64,000 nucleotides of DNA from Microbacterium sp. TNHR37B (GTDB taxonomy: Bacteria; Actinomycetota; Actinomycetes; Actinomycetales; Microbacteriaceae): positions 1 through 64,000 of the forward strand of contig NZ_LQGV01000003.1 of NCBI RefSeq assembly GCF_001620065.1. The letters run 5' to 3'. The notes beneath the pieces were generated by a model. It searched no databases. It saw only the letters and a program-made list of their open reading frames with translations, and was not told the origin of the DNA. Each line of letters opens with the position of its first letter. Position 1 is the stretch's first letter. Shown here piece by piece: positions 26,934-36,110 of this stretch. The position numbers and the translations under genes were made by a program.

Positions 26934-27923
26934 TCACTGCGCCGCAGCGGCGTGCTGCACCCCGAGGATGTCGACGACGAAGACGAGCGTCTCGCCCTTC
27001 AGGTCGGCGTCGTTGATCTTGCCGTCGCCGTAACCGTCAGCGGGCGGGATGACCACGAGCACCTGCGACCCGACCGTGTGACCGTCCAGGGCCTTCTGGA
27101 AGCCCTTCACGAATCCCGTGGTCTGTGCGGAGTACGGCGTGCCGCTCGCCCAGGTGTCGCCACCGTCGAAGAGCTTGCCCGTCGACCACCGCATGCCGCG
27201 GAACTGGATCAACACGGTGTCGCCGGAACGCACCTCGGGACCGTCGCCCTTCCTGAGCGTGGCCACCTCGGTCTTGGTGGGCGGGTCGGCGTCGGGGATG
27301 GCGATCTTCGGCGCCCCGTCGTCGCCCGTCGTGACGGTGGGCATGCCGGGCACGGGCTCCTGCGGCTCGCCCGACGCTGCGGTGGGAACGACGGAGAGGA
27401 GATCGATCACGTACACCTCGGCAGCGGCCGCAGGCGTCGACTCGGTGGCCGGGGTCGCGGGGAAGGTCGCCACGATCCGCGTTCCGGGAGCGCTGCAGCC
27501 GAGCAGCTGTCCGAGACCGGTGGCCGCCGAGATCTGCGTCGGCAGCATCTCGCCGGGCTTGTATCCCGCGGTGCCGAGAGGCTTGCCCGTCTCGGCGCTG
27601 AACGCGTTGAAGGCGAACGAGATGTAGTCGCCCGCGACGAGCGGATCGCCCTTGCCCTTCTCCAACACGCTCACCTGGACGTCGTCGACGGTGAGCGGCG
27701 CAGCGAACTCGACCTTGTCGGGCTCGGCTCCGAACTTGCCCGTCACGGAGACGGCCTTCGACGCGTCGCCGGGCGCCGCCATCGCATCGCACAGATCCAC
27801 GGCCGCCGTGGCCGTCGGACTCGCCGTGGGCGTGGGCGTCTTTCCGCCCAGCCCGGCACATCCGGCCAGCAGAAGCGCCGATGCAGCGGCGATGGACACG
27901 GTGGCGAGCGGGCGAAGACGCAC
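26934..27923 (-). CDS. FKBP-type peptidyl-prolyl isomerase lipoprotein
   Basis: The 329-residue protein has a lipoprotein signal (ASALLLAGCAG, lipid Cys at about residue 22) and a Thr/Pro linker. A degenerate first FKBP-like half follows (about residues 70-180), then a recognisable FKBP domain (about 220-325): SGDTVLIQFRGMRWSTGKLFDGGDTW, FVKGFQKALDGHTVGSQVLVVIPPADGYGD. It should assist folding of exported proteins on the outer membrane face. The start is GTG with GAGG upstream. The divergent neighbour is the acyltransferase gene. Confidence 0.9.
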   Translation of the reverse strand: MRLRPLATVSIAAASALLLAGCAGLGGKTPTPTASPTATAAVDLCDAMAAPGDASKAVSVTGKFGAEPDKVEFAAPLTVDDVQVSVLEKGKGDPLVAGDYISFAFNAFSAETGKPLGTAGYKPGEMLPTQISAATGLGQLLGCSAPGTRIVATFPATPATESTPAAAAEVYVIDLLSVVPTAASGEPQEPVPGMPTVTTGDDGAPKIAIPDADPPTKTEVATLRKGDGPEVRSGDTVLIQFRGMRWSTGKLFDGGDTWASGTPYSAQTTGFVKGFQKALDGHTVGSQVLVVIPPADGYGDGKINDADLKGETLVFVVDILGVQHAAAAQ

Positions 27924-28042
27924 GAAGAGACCTCACGAGTGAAGGGAAACACCCCGGTCGGGGCAGAACCCTCCTATCCTGGCGCATCTTCTTCTGTCCC
28001 CGCTGTGAAAGCGTCATACCACGCCCGGAATGCGATCGGGAG

Positions 28043-28048
28043 TACCCT
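28043..28048 (+). promoter_or_regulatory. -10 element of the acyltransferase gene
   Basis: TACCCT ends seven bases before the GTG at 28055, the spacing expected of a leaderless message. Confidence 0.5.
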
Positions 28049-28054
28049 CTTCTG

Positions 28055-28834
28055 GTGACTGAACACCAGACGCCGCAACCGAGTTCGGTGGAGGCATCCA
28101 GTGACGACGTCTCGGGAGTGGGCTTCACCTACGTCATCGGGCGGTGGGTCGTCGCTCCGCTGGCCCGGCTGATCTACCGGCCTCGTATCGAGGGCGCCCA
28201 GCACATGCCGCGCAAGGGTCCGGTCATCCTCGCGAGCAACCATCTGTCGTTCATCGACTCGTTCGTCATCCCGATGTTCGCGCCGCGGCCCGTGTACTTC
28301 CTCGCGAAGTCGTCGTACTTCGACGGCAAGGGCATCGCGGGCTGGATCAGCCGCCAGTTCTTCACCGCGATCGGCGCGACGCCGGTGCAACGGGGCGCGG
28401 GGCAAGCAGCTCTCGATGCGCTCGACCAGCAACGACGCATCCTGGAGTCGGGGCGCGCGATCGCGCTGTACCCGGAAGGGACGCGGTCCCTCGACGGACG
28501 TCTGTACAAGGGCCGCACCGGCGTCGCGTTCCTCGCGCTCGAATCGGGAGCCCGGGTCGTGCCCGTGGGGCTGATCGGGACGAACGACGCCATGCCCGTC
28601 GGTGCCAAGTGGCCGCGGTTCCGCCCGCGCGTGACGATCCGATACGGAGAGCCGTTGGACCTCTCCCACCATGGTCCGGCCTCGTCGGGCCGCGCCCGCC
28701 GGGCGGCCACCGACGAGATCATGGCCGCGATCCACGCCCTATCGGGTCAGGAGCTTGCCGGCGCGTACAACGAGGCGCCCGCGCAGAACCCGGTGGAGCG
28801 CCTGAAGCAGGTCCTCCCCCACGAGCGGCGCTGA
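28055..28834 (+). CDS. 1-acyl-sn-glycerol-3-phosphate acyltransferase (PlsC family)
   Basis: The enzyme acylates lysophosphatidate or a related acceptor during phospholipid synthesis at the membrane. The 259-residue product carries the NHLSFID motif (catalytic H63 and D68), the glycerophosphate-binding block YPEGTRS (from residue 139) and VVPVGLIGTNDAM. I chose the GTG at 28055 because a -10 hexamer places transcription start there and homologues begin shortly before YVIGRWVVAPLAR. A longer frame to 27881 runs over the promoter of the FKBP gene. Confidence 0.88.
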   Translation: MTEHQTPQPSSVEASSDDVSGVGFTYVIGRWVVAPLARLIYRPRIEGAQHMPRKGPVILASNHLSFIDSFVIPMFAPRPVYFLAKSSYFDGKGIAGWISRQFFTAIGATPVQRGAGQAALDALDQQRRILESGRAIALYPEGTRSLDGRLYKGRTGVAFLALESGARVVPVGLIGTNDAMPVGAKWPRFRPRVTIRYGEPLDLSHHGPASSGRARRAATDEIMAAIHALSGQELAGAYNEAPAQNPVERLKQVLPHERR

Positions 28835-28863
28835 CCCTCGAGGCGCGCGAAGAAGGCTCGGCG

Positions 28864-29334
28864 TCAGGCGACGCTGATGACCGGTTCGTGACGGACGGGG
28901 AAGTTCACGCTGTTGGCGATGAAGCACCAGGCGTTGGCCTGGGCGTGCGCCGCCTCGGCGGCTGCCCGCATGCTCTCTTCCGCCACGACGACTCTCGGAC
29001 GCAGGACGACCTCGCGGAAGGCCCCGCCGCCGGCGCCGTCCTCCACCATCGTTCCGCTGGCGTCGTCCTCGTACGACACCACCACGACGCCGGCCTGCAC
29101 GCAGGCATGGAGGTAGGACAGCAAGTGGCACTCGGACAGGGCGGCCAGGAGCAGATCTTCGGGATTCCACCGGGTGGCGTCGCCGCGGAAGGGCTTGTCG
29201 CTGGAGGCGGCGATCTCGGGCTTGCCGTCGACGGCGAGCGTCACGGCGCGGTCGTAGTCGCGGTAGCCGCTCGTTCCCGGCCCACGGTTGCCCGTCCACG
29301 TGGCCTTCAGCGCGTACCGATGTTCACCCCACAC
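28864..29334 (-). CDS. OsmC family protein
   Basis: The 156-residue product is a peroxiredoxin-like OsmC/Ohr family member. The two active cysteines are visible at C69 (LSECHLLSYLHAC) and C137 (NAWCFIANSVNFPV), the usual spacing, and NPEDLLLAAL is the family signature. Such proteins reduce organic hydroperoxides with dithiols. It reads convergent with plsC and divergent from the asparaginase gene. An extra Cys at 78 is not part of the known pair. Confidence 0.87.
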   Translation of the reverse strand: MWGEHRYALKATWTGNRGPGTSGYRDYDRAVTLAVDGKPEIAASSDKPFRGDATRWNPEDLLLAALSECHLLSYLHACVQAGVVVVSYEDDASGTMVEDGAGGGAFREVVLRPRVVVAEESMRAAAEAAHAQANAWCFIANSVNFPVRHEPVISVA

Positions 29335-29440
29335 GCGAACCAGTCTGCCACCGCGAGGATGGTTGGGGGGTCAGCGGCGACCGCATCTTCGACCTCAGCC
29401 GCATCCCGATAGTCGTGAAGGTCAGGACGGAGCCCCGCGT

Positions 29441-29446
29441 TAGGCT
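29441..29446 (+). promoter_or_regulatory. -10 element of the asparaginase gene
   Basis: TAGGCT lies seven bases before the GTG at 29454, giving a leaderless or one-base leader. Confidence 0.45.
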
Positions 29447-29453
29447 GACGGGC

Positions 29454-30458
29454 GTGTCGCAGACCTTCTCCGTGTCCTCCGCCGTCGAGCTCGCCGTCGT
29501 CGAACGCAGCGGCTTCATCGAATCGCGTCACAGCGGTGCCGCCCTCGTGCTGAGCCCCGACGGCGTGGCCGTGGAGACCCTCGGCGACGTCGACGCCGCC
29601 ATCCTCCCGCGGTCGAGCATGAAGCCGCTGCAGGCGCTCGGCTGCGTGACGGCGGGCGCCGCCCTCGAGGGCGAACGGCTCGCACTGGCCACCGCCAGCC
29701 ACTCCGGCACCGATCGTCACGTCGCCGTCGTCCAGAGCATCCTCGACAGCGCGGGTCTCGATGAGAGCGCCCTGCAGTGCCCGCCGGCATGGCCCAGCGA
29801 CGCGGACGCGCGCGACGATCTGGTCCGGGCCGCGGGAGCACCACAGCGCGTCCGCATGAACTGCTCGGGCAAGCACGCCGCGATGCTCCTCGCCTGCGTG
29901 GCCAATGGGTGGGAGACCGGGGGCTACCTGGACCCGTCTCACCCGCTGCAGGTGCACGTGCGCGAGGTCATCGAACGCCTGACCGGAGCGAAGGTCAGCG
30001 CGACGGCCGTCGACGGGTGCGGCGCACCGGTGTACGGCATGTCCCTCACGGCGCTCGGCCGGGCGATCCACCGCATCGGCACGGCATCCGAGCGTTCGCC
30101 CTTCGCACTGCACCGCCTCGCCGGCACTCTCGTGCGAGCCGTTCGAGACAACCCGTGGACGATCGATGGGCCCGGGCGCCCCGACACGATCGCGATCGAA
30201 CGGCTCGGCGTGTTCGCCAAGGGGGGCGCGGAAGGGGTCATGGTGATGGTCGCCCCCGATGGGACGACGGTGGCGTTGAAGGTCCTGGACGGGAGCGGCC
30301 GAGCCGCGACGGCGATCGCGTTGTCTCTGTTGGAGAGGCACGGAGCGTTGACCTCGAGCGAGGTTGCCGCCACGATGGCTGTGCTCCCCCTTCGCGTGAG
30401 CGGGGGCGGAGCCGACGTCGGCGCAATCCGCCCGACGGCGTCTACGCCGGGGACGTGA
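29454..30458 (+). CDS. Asparaginase (L-asparaginase II / AnsA-like family)
   Basis: The 334-residue protein belongs to the PF06089-type asparaginases, distinct from the classical type I/II threonine enzymes. Signature pieces are RHSGAALVLSPDG, LPRSSMKPLQALG, LATASHSGTDRHV, MNCSGKHAAMLLACVANGW and VDGCGAPVYGMSL. It should release ammonia and aspartate from asparagine. GTG at 29454 follows a -10 hexamer closely. Alanine dehydrogenase starts 58 bp later on the same strand, suggesting a shared nitrogen-release unit. Confidence 0.87.
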   Translation: MSQTFSVSSAVELAVVERSGFIESRHSGAALVLSPDGVAVETLGDVDAAILPRSSMKPLQALGCVTAGAALEGERLALATASHSGTDRHVAVVQSILDSAGLDESALQCPPAWPSDADARDDLVRAAGAPQRVRMNCSGKHAAMLLACVANGWETGGYLDPSHPLQVHVREVIERLTGAKVSATAVDGCGAPVYGMSLTALGRAIHRIGTASERSPFALHRLAGTLVRAVRDNPWTIDGPGRPDTIAIERLGVFAKGGAEGVMVMVAPDGTTVALKVLDGSGRAATAIALSLLERHGALTSSEVAATMAVLPLRVSGGGADVGAIRPTASTPGT

Positions 30459-30516
30459 GCCGCCGGCCTGCCACGAGCCCGAGTCGTCACCCCTGACGCG
30501 GGCGCGAGAGGAACCC

Positions 30517-31650
30517 ATGAGGATCAGCGTCCCCACCGAGATCAAGAACAACGAGTACCGGGTGGCCCTGACACCGGCCGGTGTCCACGACTTGACGGTG
30601 AGCGGCCACGAGGTGTTCGTGCAGCGCGGGGCCGGCGCCGGCTCGTCGATGACCGACACGGAGTATGCGGAGGCCGGGGCGACCCTGCTCGACGATGCGG
30701 CGGAGGTGTGGGCGCGAGCCGAACTGGTCCTCAAGGTCAAGGAGCCGATCGCGGCGGAGTACGGCTACTTCCGCGACGACCTGGTGCTGTTCACCTATCT
30801 CCACCTGGCGGCAGACCGTCCCCTGGCCGAGCGACTCTGCGAGAGCGGCATCACGGCGATCGCCTACGAGACGGTGCAGCTTCCCGGAGGGGGTCTGCCG
30901 CTGCTCGCGCCGATGAGCGAGGTGGCCGGCCGTCTCGCTCCCACCGTGGGGGCCCACACCCTCATGCGATCCTCCGGCGGAATCGGGGTGCTCATGTCTG
31001 GTGTGCCCGGAACCCGCCCCGCCACGGTCACGGTGATCGGTGGCGGTGTCGCCGGCGCGAATGCCGCAGTGATCGCCGCGGGAATGGGCGCCGACGTCAC
31101 GGTCTTCGACACCAACATCGCCCGGTTGCGCTTTCTCGACGACCATTTCCAGGGACGCGTCAAGACGGCTGCATCCAACCCGCTGGATCTTGATCGGGCG
31201 GTCGTTTCCAGCGACCTGGTGATCGGATCGGTCCTGATTCCGGGCGCGAAGGCCCCCAAGCTCGTGACGAACGAGATGGTCTCACGGATGCGGCCCGGGT
31301 CGGTTCTCGTCGACATCGCCGTCGACCAGGGCGGCTGCTTCGAGGACACGCGGCCGACGACCCACGCCGAGCCGACCTTCGTCGTTCACGGGAGCGTCTT
31401 CTATTGCGTGGCGAACATGCCGGGCGCCGTGCCGCACACCTCCACTTCGGCGCTGACCAACGCGACACTCCCGTACGTGCGACGGATCGCGGCGCTGGGC
31501 TGGGAGGGCGCGTTGTCGGCCGACCCGGCGCTGGCAGCGGGCCTGAACGTGACGGCGGGATCGATCGTGAATGCCGGAGTCGCCGAGGCGCACGGAATGC
31601 CGCTCGTCGCGCGCGACTCCGTGCTGGCTCCCGAGGCCGCCTCACGCTGA
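30517..31650 (+). CDS. ald: Alanine dehydrogenase
   Basis: The enzyme interconverts alanine and pyruvate plus ammonia with NAD. The 377-residue product shows PTEIKNNEYRVALTPAGV (substrate-site Arg), the catalytic segment LFTYLHLA with His, TVIGGGVAGANAAVIAAGMGADVTVFD (Rossmann fold, about residue 170) and DIAVDQGGCFED. AGAGGAA precedes the ATG. It likely shares a transcript with the asparaginase gene. Length equals the family norm of about 370. Confidence 0.95.
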   Translation: MRISVPTEIKNNEYRVALTPAGVHDLTVSGHEVFVQRGAGAGSSMTDTEYAEAGATLLDDAAEVWARAELVLKVKEPIAAEYGYFRDDLVLFTYLHLAADRPLAERLCESGITAIAYETVQLPGGGLPLLAPMSEVAGRLAPTVGAHTLMRSSGGIGVLMSGVPGTRPATVTVIGGGVAGANAAVIAAGMGADVTVFDTNIARLRFLDDHFQGRVKTAASNPLDLDRAVVSSDLVIGSVLIPGAKAPKLVTNEMVSRMRPGSVLVDIAVDQGGCFEDTRPTTHAEPTFVVHGSVFYCVANMPGAVPHTSTSALTNATLPYVRRIAALGWEGALSADPALAAGLNVTAGSIVNAGVAEAHGMPLVARDSVLAPEAASR

Positions 31651-31689
31651 GATCGCCCGCGAGCGCGGTCTCGGTACTCGTCGAGCCGT

Positions 31690-34416
31690 TCACGCCGGCA
31701 GCACCACGCGAGAGACGTTCCCAGCCGAGATCTCCCATGCGCGCCGCGCGTGCGGGGTGACGACCGGAGGGAGCTCGCGAACACCGGTGAGCGCGCGGAA
31801 CTCCCCCGCACACACGGCGTCGATGACCATCACGGCGTCGGCCCGCGCCTGTGCCAGCGCGCGCCAGTGCGCCAGCCAGGTCTCGGGACTGCCCCACACG
31901 ACGCGTCCCGGCGCGATGACGGCCCCGGGTGCATCGACCGGAACGACCTCGCTTCCCCCCTCCTCCCAGATCGACGCCACTGCCGCTCCGCGCGGTCCGG
32001 GAGCACTGACGAAGGCCACCGGACGGCGGCCCGGGCGCCATGCCGTCTCGCCGGCGCTTCCCATCGGTACGGGCGGGGATGGCGGCGTCCACAGCACCTG
32101 TGCGAGCGCTTCGCCGACCCGAGCGCGTCCGGGCGGGAGCAGACCCCGATCGCGGCCATCACCTCCCGCGGCGATGTCATCGGCGCGGGACACCGGTGCG
32201 AGCAGGATACGCAGTGGCGCGGCGTCCAGGAGACGCCCCATCGGCCCCGTCGCGCGCTGGCTGGAGAGCGCGACCCGCAGCCCGCGGCCGCGGGCTTCTC
32301 GCAAGAGTCGTTCGATCCGTTCGCGCGCGGCGGCGGCGTAATCCGGGGGAAGACGAGCGAGGAGAAGATCGACGTCGTCGAGCAGGATCACCGTCCCGGA
32401 GACGGCCTCCTCCGCAGCTGCGAGGGCGTCCCAGCCCGTCTCGGTATCGGCGGGAACGACGACCGTGTGCGGGGCCTGGGCCGCCACGACTCGCAGGGTC
32501 GTCGACTTACCACTGCCCGCGGAACCGACGACGGCGAGTCCGGGCATGTCTCTGCTCCACTCCAGCGGCGGCTGGCGCTGAGAGCTCGGGTCGTCGACGA
32601 CGGCCACCACGATCTCGAGCCCCGCGCGGGTGACCGAATCGAGTGGGATGCGGGCAGGAAGAGGCGGGAGCCAGGGCCTCGGCGGGGTGGGTCCCGCCAT
32701 CGCGAGCGCGAGTGCGTCCGGTGGGGGGCACTGCACGATGCGTGCCGGGGCTGCGACATCGTCGCGACTGGTCCGCACGAGACAGATGCCACGATCGTCT
32801 CCTCTCCCGGACAGCGCCACCGCGTCATCGGAGTCGAGCACCGCGCGGGAGTCGGATGCATCAGTCACTCTGAGCGCCATCCGCAGCGGCGCGTTCGCGA
32901 GGACGGACTCACGGAAGACTCCCGCAGCACGCTGCGAGGCGAGGATGAGGTGAATCCCGAGCGCGCGGCCCCGCGCCGCAAGGTCGCCGAAGAGGTCGTG
33001 CAGATGCGGATAGGCGGCCACCAGCGCCGCATACTCGTCGACCACGACGACGAGGCGACCCAGCCGATCACGGGCCTCACCGATCTCTCGGGCCCCGGCC
33101 TCAGCCAACACGCGTTCTCGGCGTCGAACCTCGGCACGCAGACTCTGGACGGCGCGGAGGGCCGCCTCCTCGTCGAGGTCGGTGACGACGCCCGTGACAT
33201 GAGACAGGTCGAGCAGCGGATCGAAGGTGCGTCCTCCCTTGAAATCGACCAGGAGGAAGCTCACCCGGTCCGGCGGATGGGCAGCCGCCAGGGAGGCGAC
33301 CCAGGTGGTGAGCAATTCACTCTTGCCGGAGCCGGTGGTGCCAATGACGACGGCGTGCGGCCCATCGTGGACGAGGTCGATCACGACGGGCGCGCCCGCG
33401 CGGAGCCCGATCACCGCCGACAGAGCGTCGGTCGGGACGGGGGTTGCGCTCACCAGAGCCCGCCACGTCGGTGGGTCGGAGTTCTCGACGGACCCGACCT
33501 CCACGGCTGCCCGGAGGCGAAGACGTTCGGCGATGGCCTCGGCCTGCGGGACCGAGACTCCCTCGACCTCGACCGCATGCGTCCGCGCCCCGAAACGGAG
33601 GGTTCCTCGCGTCGGACCATCCAGGGTGAGGACGGCGGCGCAGCGCGGGGGCGGTGGCGAACCATCCGCGACGACGACGAGGGGAACGGTCGGAGCTGCG
33701 TGCAGCGTGGTCGGTCGGGAGAGCGACACAGACGTCTCCGCCGTCGCCGTGGCGTGCGGAAGCAGATCGATCCACTCGCCGTGATCGGCGCCCTCGACGA
33801 TCCGGATACTGCCGGGTGGGGAGTTGAGACAGATCTGCAGCACCATGGCGCGCGCGACGGCCGCCGCGCACGCCCACGGTCCGACGACGGCGATGCCCGC
33901 CTCGAGCGGGACCAGCACCGGCGCGTCGTCCAGTGAACCGGCGAGGCGGCGCAGCGATGTGTCGGCCTCCGAGTCGTCACCCCCCTCGATACGCAGAACG
34001 CTCTGGCGTCGACCACGACCGACGACGACCACATCGGAACGAGCCGGGACGGCACGCCACTCGTCGCCGGGTCGACGCAGATGCATCGCCACGTCGGGAT
34101 GCTGTTCCCACAGCGCGCGGCGTTCTTCATCGTGGCGGGCGGCGATCCGCGTCTTCATCGCCTCGGATGCCGCTCGCGATTCGCGCTTCCAGGAACGGGC
34201 GGACCGACGACGCGCGCGGGCGCCGTCCAGGACGCCCGCGATGGCCACGAGGGGTCCCAGAGCCGCGAACCACAAGGCGAACGTCGATCCCGTGATCATC
34301 CACAGCACCGCGGCGCCGAACACGGGCACCACGGCAGCGGCGAGAGGGAACGGCGCGCGTGGTGGAGCTGCCGGGGGCGACGGCAGCCGGAGAGGCTCAT
34401 CGAGCGAGGAGGTCAT
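31690..34416 (-). CDS. Orphan FtsK/SpoIIIE-domain ATPase (EccC/EssC-like)
   Basis: The 908-residue protein has two membrane helices near residues 22-60 and an intermediate domain to about 330. Two ATPase domains follow: Walker A GTTGSGKSE near 360 with VVVVDEYAAL near 457, and GSAGSGKST near 634 with VILLDDVDLLL near 678. The first domain resembles those of type VII secretion ATPases, which drive export of WXG100 proteins. Full EccC proteins have three ATPase domains; this has two. No esx, eccB, eccD or mycP gene is nearby. A PP2C phosphatase gene lies 67 bp upstream on the same strand. Confidence 0.82.
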   Translation of the reverse strand: MTSSLDEPLRLPSPPAAPPRAPFPLAAAVVPVFGAAVLWMITGSTFALWFAALGPLVAIAGVLDGARARRRSARSWKRESRAASEAMKTRIAARHDEERRALWEQHPDVAMHLRRPGDEWRAVPARSDVVVVGRGRRQSVLRIEGGDDSEADTSLRRLAGSLDDAPVLVPLEAGIAVVGPWACAAAVARAMVLQICLNSPPGSIRIVEGADHGEWIDLLPHATATAETSVSLSRPTTLHAAPTVPLVVVADGSPPPPRCAAVLTLDGPTRGTLRFGARTHAVEVEGVSVPQAEAIAERLRLRAAVEVGSVENSDPPTWRALVSATPVPTDALSAVIGLRAGAPVVIDLVHDGPHAVVIGTTGSGKSELLTTWVASLAAAHPPDRVSFLLVDFKGGRTFDPLLDLSHVTGVVTDLDEEAALRAVQSLRAEVRRRERVLAEAGAREIGEARDRLGRLVVVVDEYAALVAAYPHLHDLFGDLAARGRALGIHLILASQRAAGVFRESVLANAPLRMALRVTDASDSRAVLDSDDAVALSGRGDDRGICLVRTSRDDVAAPARIVQCPPPDALALAMAGPTPPRPWLPPLPARIPLDSVTRAGLEIVVAVVDDPSSQRQPPLEWSRDMPGLAVVGSAGSGKSTTLRVVAAQAPHTVVVPADTETGWDALAAAEEAVSGTVILLDDVDLLLARLPPDYAAAARERIERLLREARGRGLRVALSSQRATGPMGRLLDAAPLRILLAPVSRADDIAAGGDGRDRGLLPPGRARVGEALAQVLWTPPSPPVPMGSAGETAWRPGRRPVAFVSAPGPRGAAVASIWEEGGSEVVPVDAPGAVIAPGRVVWGSPETWLAHWRALAQARADAVMVIDAVCAGEFRALTGVRELPPVVTPHARRAWEISAGNVSRVVLPA

Positions 34417-34482
34417 GCTCCCAGTAGACCTCCACCAAGACCGGCGTGATCCGTGCGAGGCGCCGGCGGTGGACGAAGGGAA

Positions 34483-35271
34483 TCAGTCGTCGAGCGGGGA
34501 GGAACCGGTGCGCGTGACGTTGAGGACGATGATGCTGATGTTGTCGCGCCCGCCGTTCTCCAGCGCAGCCTCGAGCATGGCGTCGCTTGCCTCGGTGGGG
34601 TCCTCGTGCTGAAGGAGGAAATGCAGGATGCCGTAGTCGGTCAGTTCCTTCGTGAGGCCGTCGCTGCAGACGACGAAGCGGTCGCCGTCGAGGACCTCGA
34701 GGCGCACGTAGTCGGGAACGACGCCGTCGGACGGCCCCACGGCACGCGTGATGACGTTGCCGTACGGGTGATTCTCCGCTTCCTCGGGACTCAGACGCCC
34801 CGCGGCGATCAACTCTTGCACCACGGAGTGATCCGTCGTGATCTGCGCGAGGCTCTCATCGCGGTAGAGGTAGACACGGGAGTCGCCGATGTTCAGGGTG
34901 ACCCAGGTCGGCTCGGGCGTGCTGGTGTCCAGGAACACTCCGGTGACCGTCGTGCCGGTGCCTTCATCGGTCGTCTCGGGGTGAGCGCCGATGTCGCTCA
35001 CAGCGCGACCGAGCGCCTTCTCGATGGCCTTCGGACTGATCGTCCCCTTGTCAGCGACCGCACGGAGTCGGTCCACCGCGCTGGAGGAAGCGATCTCGCC
35101 GCCGATGTGCCCGCCCATCCCGTCGGCGACGACGAAGAGGGGGAACTGGGCGAGGACGGCGTCCTGATTGACGTCGCGGCGGCGTCCGGTGTGGGTGAGG
35201 GCCGACCAGGACAGCTCCAGAGTTCCGCCCGGCAACGACAGGCTGCGCTTCTGGGTCGCGGACTCGGGCAC
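34483..35271 (-). CDS. PP2C-type Ser/Thr protein phosphatase
   Basis: This metal-dependent phosphatase opposes Ser/Thr kinases. The 262-residue product holds the PPM motifs RRDVNQDAV, VVADGMGGHIGGE (metal-binding Asp), NIGDSRVYLYRD, CSDGLTKEL and the closing GRDNISIIVLNV. I chose the GTG at 35271 because GGAAGG precedes it. A longer frame to the GTG at 35310 would start right beside the TAGAGT -10 (35317-35312), too close to be transcribed. It precedes the FtsK-like ATPase gene, hinting at phosphorylation control of that machine; no kinase is present in the window. Confidence 0.88.
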   Translation of the reverse strand: MPESATQKRSLSLPGGTLELSWSALTHTGRRRDVNQDAVLAQFPLFVVADGMGGHIGGEIASSSAVDRLRAVADKGTISPKAIEKALGRAVSDIGAHPETTDEGTGTTVTGVFLDTSTPEPTWVTLNIGDSRVYLYRDESLAQITTDHSVVQELIAAGRLSPEEAENHPYGNVITRAVGPSDGVVPDYVRLEVLDGDRFVVCSDGLTKELTDYGILHFLLQHEDPTEASDAMLEAALENGGRDNISIIVLNVTRTGSSPLDD

Positions 35272-35505
35272 GCGCTCACCCTTCCTTGGTCGATGGCGGG
35301 GCGTTGTCACACTCTAGTGGACACGCCTGTGCCGCGCCGATCACGGCCGCGTGATGGCGAACGTGTCGACGACGCGAAGGCAGCGCGGTCCCGACACGAG
35401 ACGCATATTGCCGAGGGATGCCCGCGAGCACTACGGTGGCGGACGGACGGTCGGTGCCGCCGAACGCGCCACCCCGAGACTCGCTCCCCCACGAAAGGCA
35501 CTCCC

Positions 35506-36018
35506 ATGACGGATCCTCAGGAACCGCAGCCCGGCCAGGTCACTCCCCCACCCTCGGCTCCCACCCCGCCTCCCGCCGCGTCGACGCCTCCCCCTCCGGG
35601 AGCCACCACTCCGCCGCCGGCGGCCACGCCGCCCTCGGCGCCGTACGCGGCGGCGGCCCCGGCGGGACCGCTGACGCCGGAGCAGGACCGCACGTGGGCG
35701 ATGTGGGCGCACATCGGCGGCGTGGTCGGATTCCTTCCCTCGCTCATCATCTGGCTGCTCTTCAAGGACCGTGGTCCCCGCACCAACGTCGAGGCGAAGG
35801 AAGCACTGAACTGGCAGATCACCTTCACGATCTTCTACGTGGCGGCCCTCATCGTCACCTCGATCCTCGGCAGCCTTCTGTGGGTGCTCGGCCTGTTCCT
35901 CTGGCTCGTGCCGCTCGCGGTCTGGGTACTGAACGTCGTGTTCTCGATCCAGGGCGGCATGCGCGTCAACAACGGCGGCAGCTACCAGTACCCGATCAAC
36001 TTCCGGTTCATCAAGTAG
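35506..36018 (+). CDS. DUF4870 (Tic20-like) membrane protein
   Basis: The 170-residue protein has an N-terminal disordered Pro/Thr/Ala segment (residues 1-60). The DUF4870 core follows: DRTWAMWAHIGGVVGFLPSLIIWLLFKDRGPRTNVEAKEALNWQITFTIFY, with about three membrane helices, ending SYQYPINFRFIK. Function is unknown. ATG at 35506 has an AAAGG-type ribosome binding site. A strong hairpin follows the gene. Confidence 0.85.
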   Translation: MTDPQEPQPGQVTPPPSAPTPPPAASTPPPPGATTPPPAATPPSAPYAAAAPAGPLTPEQDRTWAMWAHIGGVVGFLPSLIIWLLFKDRGPRTNVEAKEALNWQITFTIFYVAALIVTSILGSLLWVLGLFLWLVPLAVWVLNVVFSIQGGMRVNNGGSYQYPINFRFIK

Positions 36019-36053
36019 TTCGGTTCGGTCCCCTCAGACGGACACACGTGGCG

Positions 36054-36077
36054 AAGGCCCCGCTTCGGCGGGGCCTT
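36054..36077. terminator. Bidirectional terminator with UUCG tetraloop
   Basis: Ten-base arms AAGGCCCCGC and GCGGGGCCTT enclose TTCG, a very stable C(UUCG)G tetraloop. It sits between the convergent DUF4870 and yaaA genes and could end both transcripts. Confidence 0.85.
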
Positions 36078-36110
36078 CGTCGTCCATGCGCCGAGCGTCC
36101 CACGGCAGCG

